Of a DNA stretch of 64,000 nt, positions 39,771-50,202 are shown piece by piece. The notes under the pieces are model-generated. The model was not told the DNA's origin. It saw only the letters and a program-made list of their open reading frames with translations, and did no database searches. Every line of letters starts with the position of its first letter. Within the stretch, counting starts at the first letter, position 1. The position numbers were made by a program, and so were the translations under genes. Origin of the DNA: Pseudomonas sp. ATCC 13867 (GTDB lineage: Bacteria; Pseudomonadota; Gammaproteobacteria; Pseudomonadales; Pseudomonadaceae); assembly GCF_000349845.1 (NCBI RefSeq), contig NC_020829.1, positions 2,549,001 through 2,613,000 on the forward strand, written 5' to 3'.

Positions 39771-42554
39771 ATGCGCCTGGACCTCATCAGGACCCACCTG
39801 CTCGAATTCATCAACAAGGGCTTCCCGGCTCGCCAGCTGCGCCGTCTGGCTGCGCGCGACCTGTTGCGTGGGTCCGCGGCGGGACGGCGTGCGCCTCCCC
39901 CCCTGGCCGAGGCCTTGCTGGAGTGGTCGGTGCTGGAGCCGCAGGCCGTGCTGGAGCGTCTGGACAGCCGCCGTGAAGGGCTCAGCGAGGCGGAAGCCGA
40001 AGAACGGCGCCTGCGCGAGGGCCCGAACGAAGTGGAGCAGGAACATCCCATCGGCGCCTGGCTGCACCTCTGGTACTGCTACTGCAATCCCTTCAACCTG
40101 CTGCTGAGCGTGCTGGCGGCGATCTCCTGGCTGACCGAGGATGCCCAGGCCGCCGTAGTGATCGGCAGCATGGTGGCGATTTCCACGCTGCTGCGCTTCG
40201 TCCAGGAGAAACGCTCCAACCGCGCCGCCGAACGGCTCAAGGCGATGGTCAGCAACACCGCCACGGTGTTCCGCTGCCCGGATGACGAAGGTCCGCCGCG
40301 CCGGCTGGAAGTGCCGATCCACCAACTGGTGCCCGGCGACGTGCTGTGGCTGTCCGCTGGCGACATGGTGCCGGCGGATGTCCGCCTGCTCAGCGCCAAG
40401 GACCTGTTCGTCGGCCAGGCGGCGCTGACCGGCGAATCGCTGCCGGTGGAAAAGTTCGCCCAGCTGCACGACGCCCGCCAGTGCAACCCGCTGGAGCGCG
40501 ACAACCTCTGCTTCATGGGGACCAACGTCATCAGCGGTTCGGCGCAGGCCGTGGTGGTCGGCACCGGGGCGCGGACCTACTTTGGCTCGCTGGCCGAGCG
40601 GGTGATCGCGGCGGACCCGGCGCCCACCGCCTTCCAGGCCGGGGTGAACAAGATCAGCTGGCTGCTGATCCGCTTCATGCTGGTGATGGCGCCGCTGGTG
40701 CTGCTGCTCAACGGCTTCACCAAGGGCGACTGGCTGGAGGCGGCGCTGTTCGCGCTGTCCATCGCGGTCGGCCTGACCCCGGAAATGCTCCCGATGATCG
40801 TCACCTCGACCCTGGCCAAGGGCGCGGTGGCGCTGAGCCGGCGCAAGGTCATCGTCAAGCGCCTGGACGCCATCCAGAACTTCGGCGCGATGGACATCCT
40901 CTGCACCGACAAGACCGGCACCCTGACCCAGGACCGCATCGTGCTGGAGCGTCACACCGACGCGTTCGGCCAGGCCCAGGACCGCGTGCTGCAACTGGCC
41001 TTCCTCAACAGCCACCACCAGACCGGGCTGAAGAACCTGCTGGACGTGGCCGTGCTCGAACATGTCGAGCTGCGCCACGCGCTGCGGGTGGACAGCCGCT
41101 ACCGCAAGGTCGACGAGATTCCCTTCGACTTCGCCCGTCGGCGCATGTCGGTGGTGGTCAGCGAGTCCGACGGCTATCACCTGCTGATCTGCAAGGGCGC
41201 GCTGGAAGAGGTGCTGGATGTCTGCGTCTCGGTGGAGGCCGGCGACGCCGTGGCGCCGCTGGACGACGAGCGCCTGGCGAGCATCCGCGCGGTGGCCGAG
41301 GCGCTCAACCAGGAGGGCCTGCGGGTGGTCGCGGTGGCGACCCGCGAGCTGCCGCCGGAGCGCGAGGGCTATGGCGTGGCCGACGAGGCGGGGCTGTGCC
41401 TGGCCGGCTACATCGCCTTCCTCGATCCGCCGAAGGAAACCACCGCCCCGGCGCTGCGTGCGCTGGCGGACAACGGCGTGGCGGTGAAGGTGCTCACCGG
41501 CGACAACGAGCGGGTCACCTTGAAGGTCTGCCGGGACGTCGGCCTGCCGGTCCGGGGCGTGCTCCTCGGCCCGCAGCTGGACGGCCTCGACGACGCGGCG
41601 CTGGGCGAACTGGCCGAGCACACCACGCTGTTCGCCAAGCTCACCCCCGGCCACAAGGAGCGCCTGGTGCGCGTGCTGCGCGAGCGCGGGCACGTGGTGG
41701 GCTTCCTTGGCGACGGCATCAACGACGCTCCGGCGCTGCGCAGCGCGGACATCGGCATCTCGGTGGATTCGGCCGTGGACATCGCCAAGGAAGCCGCCGA
41801 CCTGATCCTGCTGGAAAAGAGCCTGATGGTGCTGGAGGAGGGGGTGATCGAGGGGCGCCGGACCTTCGCCAACATGCTCAAGTACATCCGCATGACGGCC
41901 AGTTCCAACTTCGGCAACGTGTTCAGCGTGCTGGTGGCCAGCGCCTTCATTCCCTTCCTGCCGATGCTGCCGCTGCAACTGCTGGTGCAGAACCTGCTGT
42001 ACGACCTGTCGCAGATCGCCATTCCCTTCGACCACGTCGACGACGAGCAACTGCGCCGGCCGCAGCAGTGGAACCCGGACGGGCTGGGGCGTTTCATGGT
42101 GTTCTTCGGGCCGGTCAGTTCGCTGTTCGACATCGCCACCTTCCTGGTCCTGTGGTTCGTCCTGGGCGCCAATGCGCCGGAGCACCAGGCGCTGTTCCAG
42201 TCCGGCTGGTTCGTCGAAGGGCTGATCTCGCAACTGCTGGTGGTGCACATGATCCGCACCCGGCGCATCCCCTTCCTGCAGAGCCGCGCGGCCTGGCCGC
42301 TGCTGGGCATGACCCTGGCGATCGTCGCCGTGGCGATCTTCCTGCCGATGGGGACGCTGGCTCATTCGTTCCGCATGCAGGCCCTGCCGTTGGCGTACTG
42401 GCCGTGGCTGGCCGGCATCCTGCTGGGCTACATGGTGCTGACCCAGGCGGTGAAGGGCTGGTTCGCGCGGCGCTACGGCTGGGACCGCAGCGAGCATCCG
42501 AGTCCGCGGGCGCCGCTGGCAGTGGGAGGGCACGCGGATTCCCGCGCGGGCTGA
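39771..42554 (+). CDS. mgtA: Magnesium-translocating P-type ATPase
   Basis: 927-residue P3B-type ATPase importing Mg2+ into the cytoplasm. The phosphorylation motif CTDKTGTLTQDR, the actuator motif ALTGESLPVEK, KVLTGDNERVT and the hinge FLGDGINDAPALRSADIGISVD are intact, with about ten membrane helices and the C-terminal block NLLYDLSQIAIPFDHVD typical of MgtA/MgtB. AGGAG 8 nt upstream fixes the start at 39771 (MRLDLIRTHL). It stands alone, as mgtA usually does in Pseudomonas, and is normally induced by low Mg2+. Confidence 0.95.
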   Translation: MRLDLIRTHLLEFINKGFPARQLRRLAARDLLRGSAAGRRAPPPLAEALLEWSVLEPQAVLERLDSRREGLSEAEAEERRLREGPNEVEQEHPIGAWLHLWYCYCNPFNLLLSVLAAISWLTEDAQAAVVIGSMVAISTLLRFVQEKRSNRAAERLKAMVSNTATVFRCPDDEGPPRRLEVPIHQLVPGDVLWLSAGDMVPADVRLLSAKDLFVGQAALTGESLPVEKFAQLHDARQCNPLERDNLCFMGTNVISGSAQAVVVGTGARTYFGSLAERVIAADPAPTAFQAGVNKISWLLIRFMLVMAPLVLLLNGFTKGDWLEAALFALSIAVGLTPEMLPMIVTSTLAKGAVALSRRKVIVKRLDAIQNFGAMDILCTDKTGTLTQDRIVLERHTDAFGQAQDRVLQLAFLNSHHQTGLKNLLDVAVLEHVELRHALRVDSRYRKVDEIPFDFARRRMSVVVSESDGYHLLICKGALEEVLDVCVSVEAGDAVAPLDDERLASIRAVAEALNQEGLRVVAVATRELPPEREGYGVADEAGLCLAGYIAFLDPPKETTAPALRALADNGVAVKVLTGDNERVTLKVCRDVGLPVRGVLLGPQLDGLDDAALGELAEHTTLFAKLTPGHKERLVRVLRERGHVVGFLGDGINDAPALRSADIGISVDSAVDIAKEAADLILLEKSLMVLEEGVIEGRRTFANMLKYIRMTASSNFGNVFSVLVASAFIPFLPMLPLQLLVQNLLYDLSQIAIPFDHVDDEQLRRPQQWNPDGLGRFMVFFGPVSSLFDIATFLVLWFVLGANAPEHQALFQSGWFVEGLISQLLVVHMIRTRRIPFLQSRAAWPLLGMTLAIVAVAIFLPMGTLAHSFRMQALPLAYWPWLAGILLGYMVLTQAVKGWFARRYGWDRSEHPSPRAPLAVGGHADSRAG

Positions 42555-42737
42555 TGCGCGCGCGGCGCATCGCCGGGCAGTTTCAGGCAAGTCTGCGCAG
42601 GACCAGGCAAACCGCTCGGCGCCTTCTTCGCGTATCGTCGCGGCGCGTGCCCGGCATAGCGCCTAGGCTGAATCCATTCGTGCCGGAACCTGCGGGTTCC
42701 GGCCACTTCATCACCCGCGCAAGAGGTGGCCCCGCAG

Positions 42738-43196
42738 ATGATTACCGTGAACCTGAACGGCAAGGACCATGAATTCGATGCTCCCGGCGAGATGCCATTG
42801 CTCTGGGCCCTGCGCGACGTCGCCGGGCTGACCGGCACCAAGTACGGCTGTGGCATGGCGCTGTGCGGCGCCTGCACGGTGCACCTCGACGGCCAGCCGA
42901 CGCGCTCCTGCGTCACGCCGCTTTCGGCGGTGGCGGGCAAGAAGGTCACCACCATCGAGGCGGTGAGCGAGCAGCCCGCCGGCAAGGCCGTCCAGGAAGC
43001 CTGGCGGCGGCTGGACGTGGTGCAGTGCGGTTACTGCCAGTCCGGGCAGATCATGTCCGCCGCTGCGCTGCTGGCCGGCAACAAGGCGCCCAGCGATGCC
43101 GACATCGATACCGCCATGAGCGGCAACATCTGCCGCTGCGCCACCTACGCGCGGATCCGCGCGGCCATCCACGACGCCGCCAAGACCCTGGCGTGA
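42738..43196 (+). CDS. iorA: Molybdenum hydroxylase [2Fe-2S] subunit (isoquinoline 1-oxidoreductase alpha type)
   Basis: 152 residues of the xanthine-oxidase small-subunit class. The plant-type ferredoxin cluster ([15 protein letters not shown]) and the second, helical cluster ([10 protein letters not shown]...NICRCATY) are complete, so two [2Fe-2S] centres are expected. It carries electrons from the molybdenum site of the next gene's product. Start at ATG 42738; a GTG at 42726 is possible. The separate large subunit gene starts 11 nt downstream and there is no FAD subunit, which is the IorAB/AldH two-subunit arrangement. The substrate may be an N-heterocycle or aldehyde. Confidence 0.88.
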   Translation: MITVNLNGKDHEFDAPGEMPLLWALRDVAGLTGTKYGCGMALCGACTVHLDGQPTRSCVTPLSAVAGKKVTTIEAVSEQPAGKAVQEAWRRLDVVQCGYCQSGQIMSAAALLAGNKAPSDADIDTAMSGNICRCATYARIRAAIHDAAKTLA

Positions 43197-43207
43197 GGAG
43201 GACTGAC

Positions 43208-45454
43208 ATGCTCGATACCCGCATCGACCAGGAAGCGGCGCCGGCGCGCGGCATCTGCAATCTGAGCCGCCGGCATTTCCTCCGGGGCGCCGGTGGCCTG
43301 GCCCTGGGCATCTACTTCGCGCCGTTGCTCGGGCGCATGGGGGAGGCGCAGGCGGCCGGCGATTTCGAACCCAACGCCTTCGTGCGCATCGCCCCGGACG
43401 GCACGCTGACGGTGATCGCCAAGCACGTGGAAATGGGGCAGGGCAGCTACACCGGCCTCGCCACGCTGGTGGCCGAGGAACTGGATGCCGACTGGGCCCA
43501 CGTGCGCGTGGAGGGCGCCCCGGCGGACGCCAGGCGCTACGCCAACCTGGCCTTCGGCAACCTGCAGGGTACCGGTGGCAGCACCGCCACCTCCAACTCC
43601 TTCGAACAGATGCGCAAGGCCGGCGCCAGCGCCCGCGCCATGCTGGTGGGCGCTGCCGCCGAGCAGTGGAAGGTGCCTGCCGCACAGATCGACGTGCATG
43701 ACGGCGTGGTGAGCCACGCCGCCTCCGGGCGCAAGGCCGGCTTCGGCGAACTGGCGGAAGCCGCGGCGAAACAACCGCTGCCCGCCGAGGTGAAACTGAA
43801 GGACCCGAAGGACTTCAAACTGATCGGCCAGGCGAAGCTGCCGCGCATCGACAGTAGCGGCAAGACCGATGGTTCGGCGATCTTCACCCAGGACATCCAC
43901 CTGCCGGACATGCTGGTGGCCGTCGTTGCCCACCCGCCGCGGTTCGGCGGGGTGCCGGCCAAGGTCGACGCGAGCAGGGCCAAGGCGGTGCCGGGGGTGG
44001 TCGCCGTGGTGCAGTTCCCCGGCAGCGAGCGACGCTTCGCCGGGGTCGCCGTGCTGGCGAAGAACACCTGGGCCGCGCGCCAGGGCCGTGACGCCTTGCA
44101 GGTCGAATGGGACGAGAGCAAGGCCTTCAAAATGGGCAGCAAGGAAATCTTCGCCCAGTACCGCGAGATGGCCGGCAAGCCTGGCCTGGTGGCGCGCAAC
44201 GTGGGCGATGTCGACACGGCGCTGAAGCAGCCGGCCAAGCTCATCGAGGCGGAGTATGAGTTCCCGTTCCTCGCCCATGCGGCGATGGAGCCGTTGAACT
44301 GCGTGGTCCAGCTCAAGGACGATGGCGGCTGCCAGATCTGGAACGGCGAGCAGTGGCAGACCGGCGACCAGATGGCGGTGGCGCAGCTGCTGGGCATCAC
44401 GCCGGAGCAGGTGTCGATCACCCAGCTCTACGCCGGCGGCAGCTTCGGCCGCCGCGCCAACCCGCACTCGGACTATGTGCTGGAGGCCACGGCAATCGCC
44501 AAGGCCGCGCGCGAGCAGGGCATCAAGACGCCGGTGAAAATGGTCTGGACCCGCGAGGACGACACCCGCGCGGGCTACTACCGCCCGGCGTTCCTGCACC
44601 GCGCGCGGCTGGCGCTGGACGCCTCGGGCAACCTGGTGGCCTGGGAGCAGCGGCTGGTCGGCCAGTCCTTCATCCTCGGCACGCCCTTCGAGAAGATCAT
44701 GGTCAAGGACGGCATCGACAAGATTGCCGTGGAGGGTGCGGACGATCTGCCCTATGCGGTGCCCAACCTGCGCATCGAGCAGGCCCTGGCCGAGAACGTC
44801 ACCGTGCCGACCCAGTGGTGGCGCTCGGTGGGCCACACCCATACGGCGTTTTCCACCGAGACGCTGGTCGATGAGGCGGCCATTGCCGCCGGCAAGGATC
44901 CGTACGCGTTCCGCCGCGCCCTGCTCAAGGACCATCCCCGGCATCTCGGCGTGCTGGAACTGGCGGCGCAGCGGGCCAACTGGCAGGCGCCGCTGGCGAA
45001 GGGCGCCCAGGGCGAGCAGCGCGGCCGGGGGATCGCGGTGCACGAGTCGTTCGGCAGCGTCGTGGCCCAGGTGGTGGAGGTGACGGTCAAGGCGGACCAC
45101 AGCTTCAAGGTGGATCGGGTGGTCTGCGCCGTGGATTGCGGACTGGCAATCAACCCGGACGTGATCAAGGCGCAGATGGAGGGCGGCATCGGCTTCGCCC
45201 TGTCGGCGGCCCTGCACAGCACCATCACCCTGACGGACGGGAAGGTGGACCAGTCCAACTTCCACGATTACCAGGTGCTGCGCATCAACGAAATGCCCGT
45301 GGTGGACGTGCATATCGCGCCCTCCGCGGTACCGCCGAGCGGGGTCGGCGAACCCGGCGTGCCGCCGTTGGCGCCGGCACTGGCCAACGCCCTGTTCGCC
45401 GCCAGCGGCAAACGCATCCGCACCTTGCCGATCGGCAATCAGTTGCAGGCGTGA
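43208..45454 (+). CDS. iorB: Molybdenum hydroxylase large subunit (isoquinoline 1-oxidoreductase beta type)
   Basis: 748 residues. The N-terminus carries a twin-arginine signal ([15 protein letters not shown]), so the holoenzyme is probably exported folded. Molybdopterin-binding motifs follow: [44 protein letters not shown], and the C-terminal [20 protein letters not shown] with the active-site glutamate region. GAGGAGG just ahead of ATG 43208 supports the start. It partners the [2Fe-2S] subunit upstream. No XdhC-like or cofactor-maturation gene is adjacent. Name by family resemblance; the real substrate is unknown. Confidence 0.88.
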   Translation: MLDTRIDQEAAPARGICNLSRRHFLRGAGGLALGIYFAPLLGRMGEAQAAGDFEPNAFVRIAPDGTLTVIAKHVEMGQGSYTGLATLVAEELDADWAHVRVEGAPADARRYANLAFGNLQGTGGSTATSNSFEQMRKAGASARAMLVGAAAEQWKVPAAQIDVHDGVVSHAASGRKAGFGELAEAAAKQPLPAEVKLKDPKDFKLIGQAKLPRIDSSGKTDGSAIFTQDIHLPDMLVAVVAHPPRFGGVPAKVDASRAKAVPGVVAVVQFPGSERRFAGVAVLAKNTWAARQGRDALQVEWDESKAFKMGSKEIFAQYREMAGKPGLVARNVGDVDTALKQPAKLIEAEYEFPFLAHAAMEPLNCVVQLKDDGGCQIWNGEQWQTGDQMAVAQLLGITPEQVSITQLYAGGSFGRRANPHSDYVLEATAIAKAAREQGIKTPVKMVWTREDDTRAGYYRPAFLHRARLALDASGNLVAWEQRLVGQSFILGTPFEKIMVKDGIDKIAVEGADDLPYAVPNLRIEQALAENVTVPTQWWRSVGHTHTAFSTETLVDEAAIAAGKDPYAFRRALLKDHPRHLGVLELAAQRANWQAPLAKGAQGEQRGRGIAVHESFGSVVAQVVEVTVKADHSFKVDRVVCAVDCGLAINPDVIKAQMEGGIGFALSAALHSTITLTDGKVDQSNFHDYQVLRINEMPVVDVHIAPSAVPPSGVGEPGVPPLAPALANALFAASGKRIRTLPIGNQLQA

Positions 45455-45462
45455 GGCGGGAC

Positions 45463-45487
45463 TGCCCCTCCCGTTGGCGAGGGGGCT
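45463..45487. terminator. Weak hairpin between convergent genes
   Basis: GCCCCTC/GAGGGGC stem with an 8-nt loop in the 32-nt gap between iorB and the small minus-strand gene. No T-tract, so termination is uncertain. Confidence 0.4.
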
Positions 45488-45723
45488 CAGGCGGCGGAAG
45501 CCGGCGGCTCCTGGCGGATCAGCTCGCGCAGCGCACGGCGTTCGGCTGGGAGAGTCGCCGCGCGATGCAGGACCAGGCTGCCCTCTTCGTCGGTAACGGC
45601 GATTTCGGTCTCGAACTGCAATTGCAGCTCGTCGAGGGTGATGTAGGTGATGCGGTAGGCCTCGTCGACGCGGCTCATGGTCGGCAACTCGATGTGGGAG
45701 GGGCGCAGGCCCGATGACGGCAT
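45487..45723 (-). CDS. Small hypothetical protein, about 78 residues
   Basis: Soluble, acidic centre (RVDEAYRITYITLDELQLQFETEIAVTDEEGSLVLHR) with a basic helical tail; predicted beta-alpha. The start may be 45723 (MPSSGLRPSH) or 45678 (MSRVDEAYR); neither has a strong ribosome binding site. No family recognised. It is divergent from the RraB-like gene. Confidence 0.6.
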   Translation of the reverse strand: MPSSGLRPSHIELPTMSRVDEAYRITYITLDELQLQFETEIAVTDEEGSLVLHRAATLPAERRALRELIRQEPPASAA

Positions 45724-45883
45724 GTTCGCGCCGGGTGGGCTAGGGTGGAAGTGAATCGCCGTGATGGTGGACATCACGGCCGACGATGGTGCCGGCGAGA
45801 TTTTCCGGCACCGGCCACGCAGGACGGGTATCCTGCACGGGCGTGTCCAGACGGCCACGCTGACTTACAACTGGAGCAGTGAC

Positions 45884-46219
45884 ATGAGCCGCGACAAGCA
45901 GCTTTTCCCGGACGACGAAATCGGCGACGCCCTGTGGGCCCTGCAGGAGGACGGTGAAGACCTCTCCATTGAGCACGAGGTAGAGTTCGCGGTGATCTTC
46001 CCGGACGAACAGTCCGCCCTGGACTTCGCCATCATGCTGCTGCAGAACGGGCAGAAGGTGGCCTACTCGGAGTACGACGGCAACGACCAACTGCCGTGGC
46101 AGGTCCTGGCCTATCCGGTGATGGAGCTCAGTCACGAGCACATCAGTGGCTATGCCGCGCTGCTGTCCGAGCACTCCGCCGACCTGGGCGGCCAGATGGA
46201 CGGCTGGTCGGCGCTCTGA
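45884..46219 (+). CDS. RraB-like regulator of ribonuclease E activity
   Basis: 111 residues, very acidic, matching the RraB family fold (PDDEIGDALWALQEDGEDLSIEHEVEFAVIFPDEQSALDFA ... VAYSEYDGNDQLPWQV). RraB-type proteins bind RNase E and change the decay of selected mRNAs. GGAG precedes ATG 45884. A strong bidirectional terminator follows. Confidence 0.82.
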   Translation: MSRDKQLFPDDEIGDALWALQEDGEDLSIEHEVEFAVIFPDEQSALDFAIMLLQNGQKVAYSEYDGNDQLPWQVLAYPVMELSHEHISGYAALLSEHSADLGGQMDGWSAL

Positions 46220-46236
46220 GCGGCTGCTGCTTCATG

Positions 46237-46265
46237 AAAAACGGCGCCTTCGGGCGCCGTTTTTG
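46237..46265. terminator. Rho-independent terminator
   Basis: Perfect 12-bp stem AAAAACGGCGCC/GGCGCCGTTTTT with TTCG loop after the RraB-like gene. It can serve both strands. A single REP half follows at 46285-46298. Confidence 0.93.
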
Positions 46266-46322
46266 TTCCGGGGACGGCCTGGGTGGTTCGCGAGCAAGGA
46301 CAGGACTGGGCGTAAACCTCTA

Positions 46323-46982
46323 TCACTCCGGCAGCGGCGCGTTGCGCGCCACCTGGCGCAAGGCCTGCTCGTAGTAATCCACGCTCTGCGCGCCGGAAAT
46401 CAGCTGGCGGCCATTGAGGATCACCGCCGGAACGGCGTGGATACCGCGGTTGGTGTAGAAATTCTCGTCGGCCACCACTGCGTCGGCGTAGGCGTCGCCA
46501 TCGAGGATTTCCCGCGCCCGCACCGCGTCCAGGCCGACGCTGACGGCCACGTCGAGCAACACTTCCGCATCGCTCGGGTCGCGCCCTTCGCCGAAGTAGG
46601 CGTGCAACAGGGACTGCTTGAGGGCGATGTCGCGGTGCGACTCCGCCGCCCAGTGCAGCAGGCGGTGGGCGTCGAAGGTGTTGTAGATGCGGTCGCGCTT
46701 CTTCAGATCGAAGTGTACGCCGACCTCCTCGCCCAGGGTGCGCAGGTGCTCCTGGTTGCGGGCGATCTCCTCGGCGCTGCTGCCGTACTTGCGCTGCAGA
46801 TGCTCCACCAGGTCCTCGCCCTCGGCGGGCATGTCCGCATTGAGCTCGAAGGGTTTGATGCGCAGCTCCACGGTCAGTTCGTCGTCTACGCGGCGCATGG
46901 CTTCCAGCAGACCGTTCAGGCCGATGGCGCACCAGGGGCAGACCACGTCGGAGACGAAATCGATGGTGATGCTATCGCTCAT
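46323..46982 (-). CDS. DsbA-family oxidoreductase, FrnE-like
   Basis: 219 residues, cytoplasmic (no signal peptide). Thioredoxin-fold enzyme with the redox motif CPWC at about residues 15-18 (SDVVCPWCAIG) and the cis-proline region HAVPAVILNG. The helical insertion and length are those of the FrnE/HCCA-isomerase-like group. The start at 46982 has GGAG 9 nt upstream. Likely role in thiol-disulfide exchange; substrate unknown. Confidence 0.87.
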   Translation of the reverse strand: MSDSITIDFVSDVVCPWCAIGLNGLLEAMRRVDDELTVELRIKPFELNADMPAEGEDLVEHLQRKYGSSAEEIARNQEHLRTLGEEVGVHFDLKKRDRIYNTFDAHRLLHWAAESHRDIALKQSLLHAYFGEGRDPSDAEVLLDVAVSVGLDAVRAREILDGDAYADAVVADENFYTNRGIHAVPAVILNGRQLISGAQSVDYYEQALRQVARNAPLPE

Positions 46983-47546
46983 GCTGGCGATCTCCGGCAA
47001 ATGGGCATGACTCAAGGATGGACCCGGAAGCGTGGTTCAATCCAGTGGCGGCGTCACCGGGGAGTGGCATTTTCTTATGTTGTTTCTCTAAATATCTTGT
47101 AACTATATGAATATAAATATTTTTATTTTCTTGAGAAATGACTTTAACGCGAGTGGTCGTTGGGCAGCCCTCGGCTGTAGGAGGAGCCCTCCAAATTCGG
47201 GCCTTCCAGCGCCGCAGGGACGACCGAAGAAGATAGCCATTATATAATGTAATTTATCATATAGATAATATATCTATATGAATAATAAGGTTTTAATTTT
47301 ATGGATGTCGTGTGTGGTGACATGCCGGCAGCCGCAGACGCCATCGGTCGTAGAGTGTGGCGCCGACGCAGCCTGTCGGACGGTCAGGAGCGCAGCGTCG
47401 CGCTACTGGAATTGCCACGAAGACGCGCTACCTTGAGCCTGTTGTGCGCAACGTTTTCGAGGCACAGCGCTTCCCGCCGTCCCCGCGCAGGCACACGGAC
47501 TCGCAGCAGCAGGCCCGGCAGTCAACCAGCAGATACGGAGCACGTC
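46983..47546. other. AT-rich intergenic island ahead of fusA2
   Basis: 564 nt without a supported gene. Two blocks (about 47069-47150 and 47235-47305) consist largely of A/T with several TATATA and palindromic stretches, in sharp contrast to the GC-rich surroundings. They are good candidates for a promoter and for binding of MvaT/MvaU (H-NS-like) proteins. The last 240 nt return to high GC. Confidence 0.6.
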
Positions 47547-49655
47547 ATGGCTCGCACCACGCCCATCGAGCTTTACCGCAACATCGGCATCGTTGCCCAC
47601 GTCGACGCCGGCAAGACCACCACCACCGAGCGCATCCTTTTCTACACCGGGGTGAACCACAAGATGGGCGAGGTACACGATGGCGCGGCGACCATGGACT
47701 GGATGGTGCAGGAGCAGGAGCGCGGCATCACCATCACCTCGGCGGCCACCACGGCGTTCTGGCAGGGCTCCACCAAGCAGTACGACCACAAGTACCGCTT
47801 CAACATCATCGACACCCCCGGCCACGTGGACTTCACCATCGAGGTGGAGCGCTCGCTGCGCGTGCTCGATGGCGCGGTGGTGGTATTCAGCGGCGCCGAC
47901 GGCGTCGAGCCGCAGTCCGAGACGGTCTGGCGCCAGGCCAACAAGTACCACGTGCCGCGCCTGGCCTACGTCAACAAGATGGACCGCCAGGGCGCCGACT
48001 TCCTCCGCGTGGTCAAGCAGATCAAGCAGCGCCTGGGGCACAATCCGGTGCCGATCCAGCTGGCCATCGGCGCGGAGGAAAACTTCGCCGGGCAGATCGA
48101 CCTGGTGAAGATGAAGGCCATCGTCTGGAACGACGCCGACCAGGGCACCAGCTACACCGAGGAGCCGATTCCCGCCGAGCTGCAGGCGCTGGCGGACGAG
48201 TGGCGCGCGCACATGATCGAGGCCGCCGCCGAAGCCAATGAAGATCTGATGAACAAATACCTCGAAGGCGAGGAACTCTCCATCGAGGAGATCAAGGCCG
48301 GCCTGCGCCAGCGCACCCTGGCCAACGAGATCGTCCCGGCGGTGCTGGGTTCCTCGTTCAAGAACAAGGGCGTGCCGCTGGTGCTCGACGCGGTGATCGA
48401 TTACCTGCCGGCGCCCACGGAAATTCCCGCGATCAACGGCACCGACCCGGACGACGAGGAGAAGCACCTGGAGCGCCACGCCGACGACAGCGAGCCGTTC
48501 TCCGCGCTGGCGTTCAAGATCGCCACCGACCCCTTCGTCGGCACCCTGACCTTCGCCCGCGTCTATTCCGGCGTACTGAGCAGCGGCGACGCCGTGCTCA
48601 ACTCGGTGAAGACCAGGAAGGAACGCGTCGGGCGGATGGTGCAGATGCACGCCAACCAGCGCGAGGAGATCAAGGAAGTGCGCGCCGGCGACATCGCCGC
48701 GCTGATCGGCATGAAGGACGTCACCACCGGCGACACCCTGTGCGCCATCGACAAGCCGATCATCCTCGAGCGCATGGACTTCCCCGATCCGGTGATCTCC
48801 GTGGCCGTGGAACCCAAGACCAAGGCCGACCAGGAGAAAATGGGCATCGCCCTGTCCAAGCTGGCCCAGGAGGACCCCTCGTTCCGCGTCAAGACCGACG
48901 AGGAAACCGGGCAGACGATCATTTCCGGCATGGGCGAGCTGCACCTGGACATCATCGTCGACCGCATGCGCCGCGAGTTCAACGTCGAGGCCAACATCGG
49001 CAAGCCGCAGGTGGCCTACCGCGAGGCAATCCGCAAGAAGTGCGAGATCGAGGGCAAGTTCGTCCGCCAGTCCGGCGGTCGCGGCCAGTTCGGCCATTGC
49101 TGGATTCGCTTCGAGCCGGGCGAGGAAGGCAAGGACGGTCTGGAGTTCGTCAACGAGGTGGTCGGCGGGGTGATTCCGCGCGAGTTCATCCCGGCGATCC
49201 AGAAGGGCATCGAGGAACAGATGCAGAACGGCGTGCTTGCCGGCTACCCGCTGATCGGCCTGAAAGCCTCGGTGTTCGACGGCTCCTACCACGACGTCGA
49301 CTCCAGCGAGATGGCGTTCAAGATCGCCGCGTCGATGGCCACCAAGCAGCTCTCGCAGAAGGGCGGCGCGGTGCTGCTGGAGCCGGTGATGAAGGTCGAG
49401 GTGGTGACGCCGGAGGACTACATGGGCGACGTGATGGGCGACCTCAACCGCCGGCGTGGCCTGATCCAGGGCATGGAGGACACGCCGGCGGGCAAGGTGA
49501 TCCGGGCCGAGGTGCCGCTGGGCGAGATGTTCGGCTATGCCACGGACGTGCGCTCCATGTCCCAGGGGCGGGCGAGTTACTCGATGGAGTTCACCAAGTA
49601 TGCCGAGGCGCCGGCGAATATCGCCGAGGCGATCATCAAGAAGGCTAATGGGTGA
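47547..49655 (+). CDS. fusA2: Translation elongation factor G, second copy
   Basis: 702-residue GTPase that drives ribosomal translocation or recycling. G1 [13 protein letters not shown], switch [14 protein letters not shown] and the domain IV motif [17 protein letters not shown] are intact. It differs from the housekeeping FusA1 I recall (e.g. [19 protein letters not shown] versus ...INRYRNIGICAHV) and is not in the str operon, so this is the FusA2 paralogue. GGAG 7 nt before ATG 47547 fixes the start. It is monocistronic with its own terminator and an AT-rich promoter island. Confidence 0.94.
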   Translation: MARTTPIELYRNIGIVAHVDAGKTTTTERILFYTGVNHKMGEVHDGAATMDWMVQEQERGITITSAATTAFWQGSTKQYDHKYRFNIIDTPGHVDFTIEVERSLRVLDGAVVVFSGADGVEPQSETVWRQANKYHVPRLAYVNKMDRQGADFLRVVKQIKQRLGHNPVPIQLAIGAEENFAGQIDLVKMKAIVWNDADQGTSYTEEPIPAELQALADEWRAHMIEAAAEANEDLMNKYLEGEELSIEEIKAGLRQRTLANEIVPAVLGSSFKNKGVPLVLDAVIDYLPAPTEIPAINGTDPDDEEKHLERHADDSEPFSALAFKIATDPFVGTLTFARVYSGVLSSGDAVLNSVKTRKERVGRMVQMHANQREEIKEVRAGDIAALIGMKDVTTGDTLCAIDKPIILERMDFPDPVISVAVEPKTKADQEKMGIALSKLAQEDPSFRVKTDEETGQTIISGMGELHLDIIVDRMRREFNVEANIGKPQVAYREAIRKKCEIEGKFVRQSGGRGQFGHCWIRFEPGEEGKDGLEFVNEVVGGVIPREFIPAIQKGIEEQMQNGVLAGYPLIGLKASVFDGSYHDVDSSEMAFKIAASMATKQLSQKGGAVLLEPVMKVEVVTPEDYMGDVMGDLNRRRGLIQGMEDTPAGKVIRAEVPLGEMFGYATDVRSMSQGRASYSMEFTKYAEAPANIAEAIIKKANG

Positions 49656-49672
49656 TGTTTCCCTGAACTGAC

Positions 49673-49700
49673 AACGGCGCCTGCGGGCGCCGTTGATCAT
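49673..49700 (+). terminator. Terminator of fusA2
   Basis: Perfect 9-bp stem AACGGCGCC/GGCGCCGTT with a TGCG loop starting 17 nt after the stop; the following T-run is weak. Confidence 0.75.
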
Positions 49701-49715
49701 TGTAGGGGCGGCTGT

Positions 49716-49740
49716 CGTAGGAGCGGACTTTGTCCGCGAT
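49716..49740. repeat. REP unit
   Basis: Single REP of the GGAGCGGACTTTGTCCGCGAT variety. Confidence 0.7.
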
Positions 49741-49741
49741 G

Positions 49742-49774
49742 CTTTGGGCTTTTGGGCTTTTGGGCTTTTGGGTT
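49742..49774. repeat. Octanucleotide tandem repeat (GGGCTTTT)
   Basis: Three exact copies of GGGCTTTT (49746-49769) with partial copies on both sides. No coding context. Confidence 0.8.
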
Positions 49775-49817
49775 GGGTGTTTCTGCGCCGCTTCGGCGTG
49801 TGCTGAGAGATTTTGTT

Positions 49818-50014
49818 TCGCCCCCTCGGGCGACCTACTTTGCCAAACGACGGATGGCCGCCCCACGCAAAGTAGGCAAAAGTCTCTGCCCCATCATCCG
49901 GCCCCGGCTTCGCCGGGGTTCCCTCGCTCCATCGGACTTTCAGGGGCACGCGTCGACGGGCCATCCCTGGCCCGACGACGCTCTCGCGGCATCCATGCCG
50001 CTCAACCCCTGAAA
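49818..50014. repeat. Structured intergenic element with nested palindromes
   Basis: Consecutive stems: TCGCCC/GGGCGA (49818-49833); a 10-bp inverted repeat CCTACTTTGC/GCAAAGTAGG (49834-49876); CCCCGGC/GCCGGGG (49902-49918); and outer arms TTTCAGGGG/CCCCTGAAA (49938-50014) around GGGCCA/TGGCCC. It is non-coding by codon use and may be a dispersed repeat or an ncRNA. Confidence 0.5.
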
Positions 50015-50114
50015 CTCCGATTCCACTCGGCCTCCTGAAGGGACGCTCCGGTGCGCGCGGAGATTTCTCTGGAAGTCTTCAGAGCAAAAGCCAAAGCCGT
50101 AGATATAGGCTCTT

Positions 50115-50139
50115 CGTAGGAGCGAGCTTGCTCGCGAAC
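50115..50139. repeat. REP unit
   Basis: Single canonical REP palindrome between the structured element and the davA terminator. Confidence 0.75.
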
Positions 50140-50202
50140 CGCACGGCACGGCATTCCCCGTCTCTCCTACGCGAGCACGCATAGTCCGCGCGGATTACGC
50201 AC

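Noticed and set aside
39555..42590. 1011-codon minus-strand open frame
   Set aside because: Antisense to mgtA, whose motifs are complete on the plus strand.
47403..49964. 853-codon minus-strand open frame
   Set aside because: Antisense to fusA2 and into non-coding repeats.
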